NCBI GenBank assembly: GCA_014529385.2
Contig: CM043947.1
Span: 126,786,891-126,850,890 of the forward strand
Source: Adiantum capillus-veneris
Taxonomy: Eukaryota > Streptophyta > Polypodiopsida > Polypodiales > Pteridaceae
DNA: 64,000 nucleotides
Direction: 5' to 3'
Shown here: one piece after another, positions 11,376-22,809 of the stretch
Layout of the letters: each line of letters starts with the position of its first letter
Numbering within the stretch: position 1 is the first letter of the stretch
The notes under the pieces: generated by a model
What the model was told of the DNA's origin: nothing
The model's input: the letters and a program-made list of their open reading frames with translations, nothing else
Database searches by the model: none
Made by a program: the position numbers and the translations under genes

Positions 11376-14300
11376 AATACCTACCAGCTCCTCTTTTAAA
11401 TCTTACTGATATTGATATTTTTGACTTTAGATTGTCCCTCTCTCTACTGATCTTGACCTATCCACCCTATGCTTCTCCCCGACATCCATGCTCGTGATTA
11501 AACTTATCCAGGACCCTTTGGCAATTTCTCTTCTAAACCAATTCTCAAAGGGTACAGAAACCCATGACTCTATCATGAATCTCTTAACCTTTAACAACTG
11601 GATACTTATCCTGTTGAGTCAAAAGAAGGAATACTTTACCTTCAAAAGTTGGTTTCTAACCTTGCTGCGATTGAAATGAGTCATAAGTCAGATCTTCTAC
11701 AGTTCTCAGCTAAAGGAGCCGACCTTTCTAACTTTATCAGGAAACTTTGTGGCCTTGCTTCCTTTTTTGCTACCACTAAATCTTTTGATCATGCTAAGGC
11801 TCCAAAAGGCCTCTTTTGTAGGGATGACACTGCTCTAGAAGCAGTCAAAAGCTTTCAACAAGGACTCAGCTCGTCTAGTGAAACTTCTTTACTGGATATG
11901 GTTCCGAAAGTCTCGAAGTGTTTTCCCTTCCTCCCTCCGAGATGGATTGCTATTGAAGGAAATGAGCTTGACCATCAGCTTTGGGAGCTTCAAAATAAAG
12001 CTTTTGTGGCACCCATCTCAATCAAGACTTGGGTTTTTCTTGCAGCCCTACCTGCCTCCACTAGTGAAGATTGTCGACTGGAGACCCTCAAAGGAGTTCA
12101 GTCTTGGACAAAGGTGATGTCATAAAAGCACCTTTTAGTATGCATTCCTTGGATTCTAGAAAATGCCCTATCTTGTCTGGCATTTATGTCAGAACCAAGG
12201 GGACAATGACCTTTTCGAAACAGAGCAATGAATTCTATTCGGAATCTATCTGGAACATCTACCACCCCCACATCAAATGTGCTTGCAAAGCTTTAGATGC
12301 GAAAGCTGATTGTGAAAGCAACATCCTTTGGTTCGATCATGAAATTTGGTTCCTCCTCAACCATCTGGAGGACCTCTTCCCATCTCACACAGAGGAGCAT
12401 TTTCTACCTATTATTTGCTCTTGGCTTAGTGACCAAGCTAAGGAAGTTGTGCGAGCCCAAATCGCTTACCTTCACTTTAGGAATTTCATGTACGAGGCTC
12501 TGAAAGAACTAAAATTAGGTGCACCAAGTCATCTGCTTTCTAATTTAAGTGATTCTAAAGGCATCAAACATATCCTATCCCTTCTCAAACCTTCACTTGA
12601 TGCAGAGGAGTCCCCTAACCTCAAAAGGCCTTTGTTAACTAGTTTCGCTTCACACTCGATCACATCTTTTTTATCCCCTTCTTCTACACCAGGGTCCTCT
12701 GAAGGATGTAATAAAGCTAGAAGCTATGTCAAAGGCAGGGGGAAGAATCTCCCTATCAAGAAAATGTTTAACACTTGATTGTATTGCTCTTTCAGATTAA
12801 TCGAAATGCTTCTGGAAAGCTGCTTTTATGCAAAGGAAGAGAATCTAAAGAAGCGTATTGTTCATTGCCACTTTTCGAATCGAATTTTTGATTTGTTTAC
12901 TCCAAAAAGTATAATACAGTATGCTTTGTACATGTGTTTAACAGAACTGACAAGGTGGCTGAACTGACCTTTGGTTGGACCTTTGATCCTCCCTTGAAAA
13001 ACTTTATGTATTCTACAGAATTTCTTACTTCAGACAAACAACCATCTTGTATGTGCTCTCTCTTTGGAAATTACTGTTCTGACTTCCAAGATTTTGGACA
13101 ATACATGTGCACTATGGATCTGTCTCTTATTAGTTCAAGATAAATCAAGGACCTATTGAGTAAGGGTCTGAATCATATCCCACTCCAACCATTTAATCCA
13201 CACTTGGCTTTTGCCACACTACTGACTTGCTTGACTGACATAGTCGAATTATTGAATTTAGACAGTCTACAACATGCTAGACTTGCCGATTCTTTATCCT
13301 CTTACTTTCAAAATTGTATTGAATCAATCCCACCTGCATGGATTAGTCAAGAAGCAACATGGATTTCCCCCTCGCTATCCTCTATGATACATAAACTAAA
13401 AAAGGATTGGTTTGTGGTAGGACTTGACAAAGCCCCTCATATACCTACTATTATTTGCAAACACTTAGCCAAGATAATGGCTCGGTCGAGGCTTAAAGGA
13501 CCGTTTTGCTATCTGAAATGTGTCTAGAAGAAGCCATCCGATACCTGGACTCTTCCCTGAGACACTTTAAATTAGACACTCAGAGGCCGAAACTGTCTAT
13601 ACTTTTTCCCACTTATAAAAAGTCACAAGCATAAGTTCAGATAGATTTCGAATTCCTCAAATTGTATCCTGTTATGTGCCACAAATGTGATCACTGCTTG
13701 CCTCAATCTTATTCTCACTGACTTTAATAACATCTGTGAAGAAAGGTTTTTAACGGTGAAGACCTTCACTAGACTTCTTATTAATAACTTCTGGCTTGTG
13801 AAGAACTCAACTGAGGTATTCAGTAATCTCCCGCAATACATTGTTTCTGTGTTTTCCGCTGATATCACTCAATGCTATGAAAACATATCACTTTTTGGGC
13901 CTTCTGGGCTTTTCTTTGTTCTAGAGGAGATATGTAAAATGGTTTTTGAGAGGAGGAATAGGATGGGACACCATACTATTTCACTAGCTCGAAGCCCCAG
14001 ATGGGTAAAAAACACAAAAAAAGGACCACCCACACATTATAATCCACATAATCTAATGGACATTATTGGATGGCTCTTTCGAAATTGCTTTGTCATGCTA
14101 GGGGAACAATGCTTTCAACAAATCCATGGTATCCCTATGGGCTTCTCATGTTCACCAGTCCTGTGCAATCTTTATCTGGCTTTCTTTGAGTATATTTAAA
14201 TGGATACTTAAACAACTGGAGACAACTGACACTACTATTGATCTTACACCATTTCAACACACTTACAGATATATGGATGATTTATTAAGTTTAAATTATC

Positions 14301-14770
14301 CCAATTTTGTGCAATGCATACCACTAATCTATTCTGATACTCTTAAGGTTGAACAGACCTTCATGGAATACTTGAATATTGACAACAAATTCGTTGTTAC
14401 TAAAACAATTTTTCTCAATCTGGAGCAGTCACTTTTTTCTTCGTTAACCGGAAGTTATAGCACTGAATTCTCTTGGAAAAGAGACAAGTTGCACCTGGGC
14501 CTGATTGAATTCGTCAGGAGGAAGAGTAATCGCCCACGTAAGGTAGCAATAAAAACTTGTCTGGGCATGGTATATCTGATTCTATACTCATCCTCAGACT
14601 CGTTCATTGCATTTCAGGCAGTATGTCATCTAATGAAGAAATATGTAGCCAATGGGTTTGCTACGAATGAGCTGTTGGGCACTATTAGGAATTTTATTAA
14701 TAAAAAATCTTGGCCATTAAGCTTGGCTAAAAAAGAGAAAGTTATTGAACTTTTGGAACTCTTTCACTGA
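11376..14770 (+). pseudogene. Penelope-like reverse transcriptase
   Basis: The frame opens after a ttttag acceptor-like site with MEYLPAPL, a segment also kept in leader copy 2, and runs in pieces through several frames to the stop at 14768. Order of blocks: N-terminal helical region (11649-12778); KGLNHIPLQPFNPHL (13165-13209); a basic block HKHKFR, a stop, then ISNSSNC (13625-13665); NFWLVKNSTEVF (13789-13824); motif A ADITQCYENI (13858-13887) with its Asp; GIPMG..CSPVLCNLYL (14128-14178); catalytic YMDD at 14270-14281; FLNLEQSL (14413-14436), the FLDL-like block. This order and wording is that of Penelope-like RTs. Frameshifts occur near 11480, 12100, 12940 and 14195, with stops at 13141 and 13525. 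No GIY-YIG endonuclease is visible after the RT. The coding potential is lost, though the catalytic residues remain. Confidence 0.85.
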
Positions 14771-14852
14771 TACGCTGGTTGTAGGGGATGGTCTCACCAC
14801 CTGGTGAGGACCCCTCCTCACCTACGGGTAGGCCTCTCCCTGGGTAAGGGTG

Positions 14853-14854
<2 letters not shown>
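14771..14854 (+). other. Structured 3' tail of the PLE
   Basis: The 84 bases after the RT stop contain two overlapping hairpins that share one arm: ctcacca/tggtgag (14793-14799 with 14802-14808) and ggtgagg/cctcacc (14803-14809 with 14816-14822, 6-base loop). They cannot form together. The stretch ends in G-rich gggtaagggtgggt directly at the (CT)n array. Many non-LTR-type elements carry structured 3' ends recognised by their RT; that role here is inference. Confidence 0.5.

Positions 14855-14945
<91 letters not shown>
14855..14945 (+). repeat. (CT)n array between PLE unit and second leader
   Basis: About 91 bases of pure CT separate the 3' tail of the PLE from leader copy 2. It has the same phase and type as the array at 7283-7403 that precedes copy 1. 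Confidence 0.95.
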
Positions 14946-14947
<2 letters not shown>

Positions 14948-15423
14948 ATCCTTCTAGATATAATCGGACTCTCTATCCTATCTACCATAATGTACCCTCG
15001 GATATACTTTAACCCTTGGCAATTATTGACTTGCAAAATCTACCAATTGTACGTAGTATACCTTGCTCTCCTAATAAAAATTGCTATCTACTGTATGCCC
15101 CACCACATGGGCTACATGCATGAACTGCTACTTAGATAAAAGAGCCTTGTGGTTATTTTTTTCATACTTGGTTTGTACAAAAGGATTTACCCAATGTTAT
15201 GTGACTTTTGTCGACATGCGTGCCTTGATTATTCTGACGATTTGAACGTGGGTGAATGCATTTTCTTTTCCCCCCTTTTTGACGCGCTCTATTTTGGGAT
15301 GGTGGAAGCGTGGACGCCACTCTGTACTTGGGGGAGTCGATGGTCATTAAAGACACTGCTGCTGCCGTGTGATCCTTTCCCCGATATAGGCCTGGCTAAG
15401 CAGGATTCGAGGAGATTGCGGTG

Positions 15424-15433
15424 CTATATAAGG
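15424..15433 (+). promoter_or_regulatory. TATA box of PLE copy 2
   Basis: CTATATAAGG, identical to 7884-7893, at the same distance from the conserved ATG at 15550. Confidence 0.6.
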
Positions 15434-15549
15434 TGAGATACAAGCTCACTTGGTTTTCATTATGCAAGTGTGTGTCTGTTCTCTCATTGTGTGTATACTC
15501 TATATTGGTCTGTTCATCGTACAAAGCTACACTTGGGGGTCTACAAAGC

Positions 15550-15588
15550 ATGGCCCCTAGCAAGAAAAACGTGGTGGATACTACTGAG
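15550..15588 (+). CDS. Candidate first coding exon, PLE copy 2
   Basis: Counterpart of 8010-8048: thirteen codons starting M-A-P-S-K-K, followed by the donor GAG|GTAAGG. Because copy 2 lacks the RT gene, any transcript starting here would run into the (CT)n array and the unrelated sequence beyond 19086. Confidence 0.4.
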
Positions 15589-18500
15589 GTAAGGAGGAAT
15601 TTTTTTTTTTGCTTCAAACATTTTTGATACTGTTTTGGGTAAGGCATGATATATTCTCCCAAGGGGAGGGTATTTGGACTTATTGCTACAGTAAGTGCTG
15701 GTGATATTGAAAATGAATTTAATGAAGCTTGTAAGTTTAGGAATTGAGGGGGTTATTCTCGTACTACTGCTCTTTGGGTTCTTTTCTGATAAAAAGTATT
15801 GCATGGATTCGTTTGGTTGGGCTTTTGGCTTGCCAACCAATCTGGTACCAACTACTGTTTGCATAGCTAACTGGCTACTGCTTTATGCGGCTCTATGTAG
15901 CGAAGTTTTTGTTGGTCTCGAGTGATACTAAGAGTAAGTATCCGCTAGCTTGCATACTATATATACGGGTGTTATGATTGCCTTTAGTTTCCGCTAGCTT
16001 GTATACTATATATACAGGTGGTATGTATACAGGTGTTATGATTGATATGCATACATGTGTTATGATTGCATACTATGTATACAGGTAGTTTTGGATGTAT
16101 TAAGGCAGCCAGAGCCGTTGGTATTGATGAAAAAATGGTAGTAATGATCGGAAATAGCTTCTCTTACTGCTCCTATTTTTGAGGTTTTAGTTAAGGCTTG
16201 ACTTGCTAATCAAGGCATTGACAAATGACGATTAAAACTCTTAATAATGCTCTTCTGGTACTGGTCTTCTCAGACATCTGAAGGTAAGTATACTAGCTGG
16301 TCTCTAGCGACAGCTAGCTTGCATGATATAATTATTATTTTTGAACCATTTGGCTTGCGTGTATCTTTATGGGGTAGTCTCGCCCACCTTCTTTGCTGGG
16401 AAGATGAAAACATAATACTATACCTGCTCTGGAGGAGATTTTATGAACTGGAGTATTGAGGTAAGGCCTTTTTTGTCTGGCTATGGATATATAGGATATA
16501 TGTTACATATGTGAACAAGTATTGGTTCTGGTCTTTTTCGGCCATTGGAAGGTAAGTGTATTTGTTGGTCTCGGGTGGCAGCTAGCTTTCAGAATTGGAG
16601 TTTTTTTTTTCAAATCGGATTGCTTGCATATCTCTTGATATGGTGGTGTTGTTTCCCCCACCTTCTTTGCTGGGATGAGTAAACTATACCTGCTCATAAG
16701 TGCATTCTACAAGCGAGAATATTGCGGGTAGATTTTCTTGGCCTGGCTATAGATAGATTAGCCAGATGTTACATATAAACACAGGTTTGCATTTAAAAAC
16801 ATTGGTTCCAATTGGTGGCACCAATTATTGACCCGGATCAAGGTGGATTTTCCGTATGAATATAGGGCAATGAAATATGGGAAACTGTTTATACATGATG
16901 GTTTCTTACAGTTGGTGCTCTTTTTACCAGAATCAAAGATTTTTAGCTGTAGCTTCATTTGAAAATAGTGCTGCATCTGGGACTAGGATATAGTATTCGG
17001 CCTAAATTTTGTTCGGGTTCGACCATATAACCAGTCATTTTGGGAGGCTATTAATCGCCTATGTGCAGTCTCTTCTCCTCTTTATGGTATATAGGAGCTG
17101 TTGTTATTGATTCTTCTTCACACTTACTTCTCCTTTATATGGTATATATAATGTAATTGTTCGAGTGGGAGTTGTTTATTGTAGTTACTCTTACCTACTG
17201 CTTGGTTTACCAACAACTAAACTATCCAGCTGGTGCTTCATACACGGATGATGATACAACTGGGACTATTGTATCATATTCATCTCGGTCTTAGGTATGG
17301 TTATTGGAGATAGAATTTCTTTTACTACTTTTTTGTTGAGAAAAATAGTTATGTTGCATATATACATTTGGTCGAGGCTTGCCTTGCCGTTGCTTGATAC
17401 CGGCGGGAATCTCTTACTGACGCTCCTCTAGTTCTGGCTTTTTCAACCATGCGAAATTTGACTACAAACTGGAGTATTTGGGAAAATACTTCTGGCTTGG
17501 AGGTGAGTAGTACAGTTTCTCTTACATGTTACTCAGTTTACCAACATCAATTATGTAGAGCTCGGATTTATTTTGTCAATGATGCAATATCTGGGACTGA
17601 TATACAATTTTCAGGCCCTGGATTTGTTTGGGTGTGACCATATATCTGGTAATTATGTGTTGGTATAAACCACCTATGGGCTTTCTCTTATCCTCTGTAT
17701 GGTATATAGGACTATTGAAAAGTATTCGACCCAGGATATAGTGTGGGTTGACCTTATATCTGGTCTTTTTTGTTGGTTTCCACTTCTCCTCTGTATAGTT
17801 TGTATAAACCTTTTGTCTACTTGGATATGGTTGGGAAGCTGATGGGCTTTCCATTGGTTTATCTGGTATGGAATAATGAGTGATTGGTTCTATTAGTGTT
17901 TACAAAACACGTGGGTAATGGGCTCACACTATTGATCGGAAAAGTATCTCTTCTAGTGCTTGTCCTTGAAATACTCTCTAAATTCCGTTTGCTTTTATGT
18001 TCGCTCTTCATCTGGGTTGTATGGGCTCCTTTATCGGTCTAGACTTGGATCTCACATAAATTTAACCCAATTGGCTATTTGGTGGTAATTACCTGGAGGA
18101 AGATATAACTAAAAAACTCATTTATTTTGCAGAACAAAGAAAGGTTTACATAGAACTTTGACTTCATAAATACATTGAATTAATTTTCTAAAGATAGTCT
18201 TCTGGAAACTGATGGGGTTAAGGAAGTATGAACTTCTTTTAGCGGATTATGTATGTCAATTAAGGAAATTTTTAGGCTCTATTTCACATTTGAATTTTGG
18301 TATTAAACTTTGAATTGAAAGGAATACTGTACATTTCGAAAAATTTAACCTAACACTTCTAGAAATCACGGCCTTTAAGAAATGTATTACACATCATTTT
18401 CATTTAAATAGCATAGTTTTCTTCTTAAGTTAGTACCAAGGTGACATGGATGACAACTAGGTCACCCCAGTTACCTGTTATGCGGTTTGAAAAGTAACGA

Positions 18501-19008
18501 ATAGTTTGTTTTCTTACTATGGATGCAGGTAAGGGTGTCCTTTCCTTGGCTACTGTTTGAGAATTTGGAATGCTGTTCACTTATACTGTCACACTAATCA
18601 GGACCTTCTTACCCTATTATGGCCTGATACTGAGATGTAGTTGTTTGGATTTTCAGTCGAAAGGAATACATGATTTGATACTTTGAACTGTAGACCTTCG
18701 TCTTTGTAGTTTTTCTCGTGTGTTATGTATATTGATAATAGTTTAAACTGTCTCTCCTTAAGCACATGGGTGCCTTTGGGTTTTACCTATGGCACCAGGA
18801 CCTAGTTACAGGATTTATATCCTTAGGAGATGCGACTTGCGAACGAATTTTCTAGGGTAGGGGGTATCCCACACAACCGCTATGATATTTGTCTTGGTTG
18901 GTTTTTAGGATGCAATACCTACCAGCTCCTCTTGTAGATCTTACTGATATTGATATTTTTGACTTCAGATTGTCCCTGTCTCTGCTGCTCTTGACCTATC
19001 CACCCTAC

Positions 19009-19011
<3 letters not shown>

Positions 19012-19085
<74 letters not shown>
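19012..19085 (+). repeat. (CT)n array at the right end of the PLE block
   Basis: About 74 bases of CT end the truncated leader copy 2. With the arrays at 7283 and 14855 it means every border of the PLE block is a CT array. Confidence 0.95.
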
Positions 19086-19089
<4 letters not shown>

Positions 19090-19579
19090 AAAAGGCATTA
19101 GTACGAACCATAGTTAACACACACCACCGCACTTCCCATTATGGCATCTCATAAACCATACTAATAGTCTTCGCCGCATGATACGCCATGCACTTCGCTA
19201 ACACCCTTGGCGAAGTGGTGTGGAATATTCCAGTTCTTGGGTTCTAAATGGGACCGTGCACCATGCGGCCAAGTTATCCAAACCCGTCGACAATAAAGCA
19301 TCCTTGTGGGCACGCTAGTGTGAACTGATGGGCAACGACAAGATCTCTCTTTTTTGTAAAATACCATCTACTGTATTTGTAAAATATAGGCACACATTTG
19401 ATGCTTGTGACTCATGAGTTTTAGTGTGATATTTGGCATTTGAAGATCTCTTTCTTTCTTTCTTTCTTCCTCCTTCTCTCACACTTTCCCTGCGCATGTG
19501 CTCTTTATTATCGTTATTATATGGATGATGTGTATCATTTGATTGGCTTTGTTGGATGAGCACGGGCATCCTAGCTCTT

Positions 19580-19613
<34 letters not shown>

Positions 19614-19745
19614 CTCTCCGAGTCCCTGTAGTGCGTCCTAACCGCACATCTGCTAGGTGGTGCCCCTCAAGTTTTTATCACCCCCTGCTGATGAGGTCAC
19701 TAGGCATCATCCTGGTGTAGAGGCCATCATAGTCAATTTGCTTGC
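19086..19745. other. Spacer without recognised gene
   Basis: No convincing coding sequence. It holds a perfect 8 bp inverted repeat cacttcgc/gcgaagtg (19191-19198 and 19210-19217), a short (TTTC)n-like run near 19450 and a compound (TG)n(AG)n microsatellite at 19579-19612. The right edge is the border of LTR family A, copy 2. Confidence 0.5.
19579..19612 (-). repeat. Compound (TG)n(AG)n microsatellite
   Basis: TG units followed directly by AG units. On the minus strand this reads (CT)n(CA)n, the same compound order seen at 35731, 46725, 50622 and 50743. Confidence 0.95.
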
Positions 19746-20114
19746 GTCATACGACACCTCCACCTGTTGAAACCCGCCAAAATCGGTGCCCATGACCGCT
19801 CGATAATGCCTAAGGCCGTCAACAGCAGCACGAAACAGCGCCTGCCATAGTTCATGAGCAAGAGAGCTCTCTCTCCCCACTTGGATGTCCAATAAAGTGC
19901 ACACGCTCAGCCTATATAGCCTTTGTATCCCTTGGCTCATTCTACATATGGGCCTATGCAGGCTGACATGTGGTGAATCCTGAGAGATTGACCCTTCAAG
20001 CCCCTCAAAAACATCATGAACCCCGAAACTTTCAACAAAACAACTTTTTTTCCTCCACTTCTTCTGTCTGCGGTTGGGTGCTCAGCGATCCAATGACTAG
20101 GCCGTTGAATCCCA
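19746..20114 (-). repeat. 3' LTR remnant, family A (minus-strand element)
   Basis: This matches 23667-24032 in direct orientation, including gcccatgaccgc, gagcaagagagctctctc, cacacgctcagcctatatagcc and the end aatccca. The outer two thirds of the LTR are missing. The shared tatatagcc word may be part of the LTR promoter. Confidence 0.75.
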
Positions 20115-22809
20115 GTGGAATCCTTGATTTGTAGCTCGAGCATATACAGACCCCGTCGCCTTTTGACTTTCTTGGGCACTCCAACCAATGCGACAAAAAT
20201 TCAAAGAAACCATATATTGCATTGTTTACAAATACCGCCAACTTCCACTTCTAATATCTTGCTGATCTGATGCCCGATTGACAAGCCATAAACTCCCATG
20301 GCCTTCACTTTCTGAATAGAATGCATACAAATCTTGGTGAGGCTCCAAAATCTCAAATGGCACCCCGACCAAGGCCATCAACCTGGCACAAAACTAGCCC
20401 TGAACAAAACTTCATATGTCAATAGCTTGACATCTGAGACTCCAAATGACAATCTGAAAAGACAACATGCTCCATATGATGAGCTCTTCACACCCATACA
20501 CTGCAATCAGCTTTGACCACCTACCATCACATGGCTAGTCCATCTCATATCTGCAATGCACTCCAACTTTAAACAGCCATACCTTTTGCCATGTAGCTCC
20601 GTTTGACGAGTAGTTTGGACCCACTTGTAGACAATAGTGAGGGCCACCTATGGCACTTTCATTTTTTTACTTTTAACACTTTGACCATGCCCCTATCTCA
20701 GACACGATAATAGATCATTCTGGCCCTGAAAACCACATATAGCATATATAACCGCTACCACTTGCCTGCCCAGGCCTTCCACATCTGCTTTAGCCACTTT
20801 GCCATGCATCTGTAGACATACACATCACTACTTGTGTCCTCCGCTAGGGTCAGCACACCTGGGTTGTACCATCATTGCCCAACCCCCTTGTTGAACATTC
20901 ACGTTCAATCAAAAATTGCTTTATTCCTCTACCAACTGCAAAAACTGGCAAACACTATCAGCAAACAAAAAAAACACTATTATATGTACAAGGCCCTACT
21001 CCTGCTTGCTGCTGGCAAGCATCAAGTGGGTTGCCCAACCCCCTGATGCGTACTACTGGCATTGATCTCCTCCATCCACCTGTAGCACCTTCCAACAGTG
21101 TTTCACACATGTCTGCACGCATCCATGCACACAATATGCCCAAAGCACTTTACCATCTCTTTGCACATTTACCTCCCTCATCAACACACATGGCCCTGCA
21201 AGCATATTACTTAAACCAACCAATGCATCTGGCTCGACAACCACATCATCTGTACCTACCACCACTTTTGACCTTAAAGCAAAGCTCCTCTCAATGGAAC
21301 TCCATATCCAATAGATAACATACCTCACTGCTGCACTTACAAGCATATATTTCAACCATGCATTGCATACCTCTTTAGACAACTTAGACACAAATGGGGA
21401 ATCTCCTTCATCTGCCATATGACATGCCTGCTCCACTGGACTCTCCACCTCCTCTGAATCCATGCTCTTTTCTTTGCCAGAAACACATGATGATTGCATC
21501 ACCAAGCCCTTCACTTTCAACCAACGGCTCCTCAAGGTTCATCTGCTCCACCTACCTGTCATCTTCAACTGCCTGTTCTTCGATCACCTCTTCTACCATT
21601 GCATCATGCTTTGCCAAAGTAGAGAGAGACTCTCCCCACATTGCATCATCCTGGTCCTCATTCGTAGGCAAGCCCACCTCATTTCTTTTGGCAAGATTCT
21701 ACGTCATCTCTATCATCATGCCCTCAACAGTGGGTATAGACTCATCCACTTTATCCTCACCAAACATTTAGGCTTACACCACTCCCTACTCTTCACACAT
21801 ATCCACCATATCTCCATGCACATGCAAAAGATGAAACTCTTCATACCTGGATTGGGTTGACTCTGTTTCCTAGCTTGCATCTGCATCTGTAGAGCTTCAC
21901 TCACTCGGCTCAACTTTATCCTCTGTCTCCATCTCGAGAATCTCCTCCATCTTTATTGCCTTGACTACATATGCAAACCATACTCTCTGCTATTTATCAT
22001 CCATTAAAGGAGATTGAACATCCATACCTTGATTTGGCAGAACATTTCTCGCTTGATCTAGAACTGTCTTCACTTCTTCCACAACTGGAGTCGCCTCCAC
22101 AAAACCCTTGGTTGTTCTTGCACCAACACATTTGTTTGCACCATCTTTGGCTCGACTCTCATCGCTTCAATTGGTCTATGCACCAACATATTTGACAACC
22201 CCTCCCTGGCTTGCCGCTTTCTCAATATCATGACATCTCACCAATTCGACAACCTGAGCATACGTTGTGGGCCCATCTGTCTCCACTTTATCCTTGACCC
22301 CCTCTTGCAGGAATTAAAAGAACTTACTCAATTTTAGAAAATCAACACTCTAAGTAGCAATTTCCTCCATCAGCTCTCACAAAAGGGCTTCGAACTCCCA
22401 TATGAACGCCTGGAAATCTTCGTCCAGCCTTTGCTTTAGATCATTTAGCTTTCTCTTTACCTCATGCATCTGCATCGCTGGCATGTATTGGCGTCAAAAA
22501 GCAGCTTTCAAAGCTTCATAGTTCATCTTTTCCTTTGACGATAATCCATCGAACCACTGCTTCGCATTTCCACGAACCAATAGTGGAAAAATCCGTACCA
22601 CTCCTTCTTCTTTTGTCAACCTGTTTTCCAGCACGAATAGACCGTAGCTTGCTGCCAGGTTTTTGCATCCTCCACCCTAGTGTAAGTAGGAAACCTTGTC
22701 CAAGCCATCTTTTACAGCACCTGCTCTTCAAAATTTGCACTTCATCGGCCCCGAAACTTTGTCTTCAAATTGGAGCAATTAGATGCTCCTCCATGGGGGC
22801 ACCAAAAGA
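20115..22809 (-). mobile_element. Interior of a gag-only minus-strand LTR element
   Basis: This interval lies between two family A LTRs and has room for only 2.7 kb. Reading on the minus strand, a gag domain lies next to the 5' LTR (22190-22625), followed by stop-riddled acidic sequence (for example peptides rich in E and D around 21890-21940). No protease, RT, RNase H or integrase motif was found on either strand. It is either a non-autonomous element that kept gag or a deletion derivative. Just inside the 5' LTR the minus strand reads ttggtgcccccatgg, a possible primer site whose tRNA I cannot name. Confidence 0.6.
22190..22625 (-). pseudogene. Retrotransposon gag domain
   Basis: On the minus strand the translation shows GNAKQWFDGLSSKEKMNYEA, then KAAF, a stop, RQYMPAMQMHEVKRKLNDLK, then DEDFQAFIWEFEALL and, after further stops, TYAQVVELVRCHDIEKAA. 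The spacing W..L..........W..L...F...F followed by a helical stretch with DExFxxFxxxFE is the classic plant Ty3/gypsy-type gag (capsid) pattern. Capsid forms the particle in which reverse transcription occurs. At least four in-frame stops make it non-functional. No zinc knuckle was found after it. Confidence 0.7.

Larger units (their letters stand above)
14946..19012 (+). repeat. PLE leader / pseudo-LTR, copy 2 (no RT gene)
   Basis: Direct copy of 7404-11468. It includes the TATA box (15424), the short exon (15550-15588), both sets of internal repeats and the start of the RT-side exon (MQYLPAPL at 18910). It stops abruptly inside that exon: where copy 1 reads ctatgcttctcccc, copy 2 reads ctacccttctctctct and passes straight into (CT)n. 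The RT gene is therefore absent. The break falls at a CT-containing word, consistent with a microhomology event against a CT array. Confidence 0.8.

Noticed and set aside
14855-14945. PLE 3' end meeting telomeric repeats, as in endonuclease-deficient PLEs of other organisms
   Set aside because: No TTTAGGG or CCCTAAA array is present. The repeat is CT only.
19685-19780. ctgatga followed by gaaac, resembling a hammerhead ribozyme core
   Set aside because: The two core boxes are about 70 bases apart and I could not pair stems around them. Hammerheads are known in PLEs, so I also scanned the PLE leaders by eye, but no CTGANGA..GAAA arrangement with stems was found.
20834-21860. Several overlapping ORFs over 100 codons on both strands (20875-21318, 21053-21535, 21394-21771, 21462-21860)
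   Set aside because: They overlap in conflicting frames, show no motif, and lie in the stop-riddled interior of the minus-strand gag element. They are best explained as chance frames in stop-poor, C-rich sequence.
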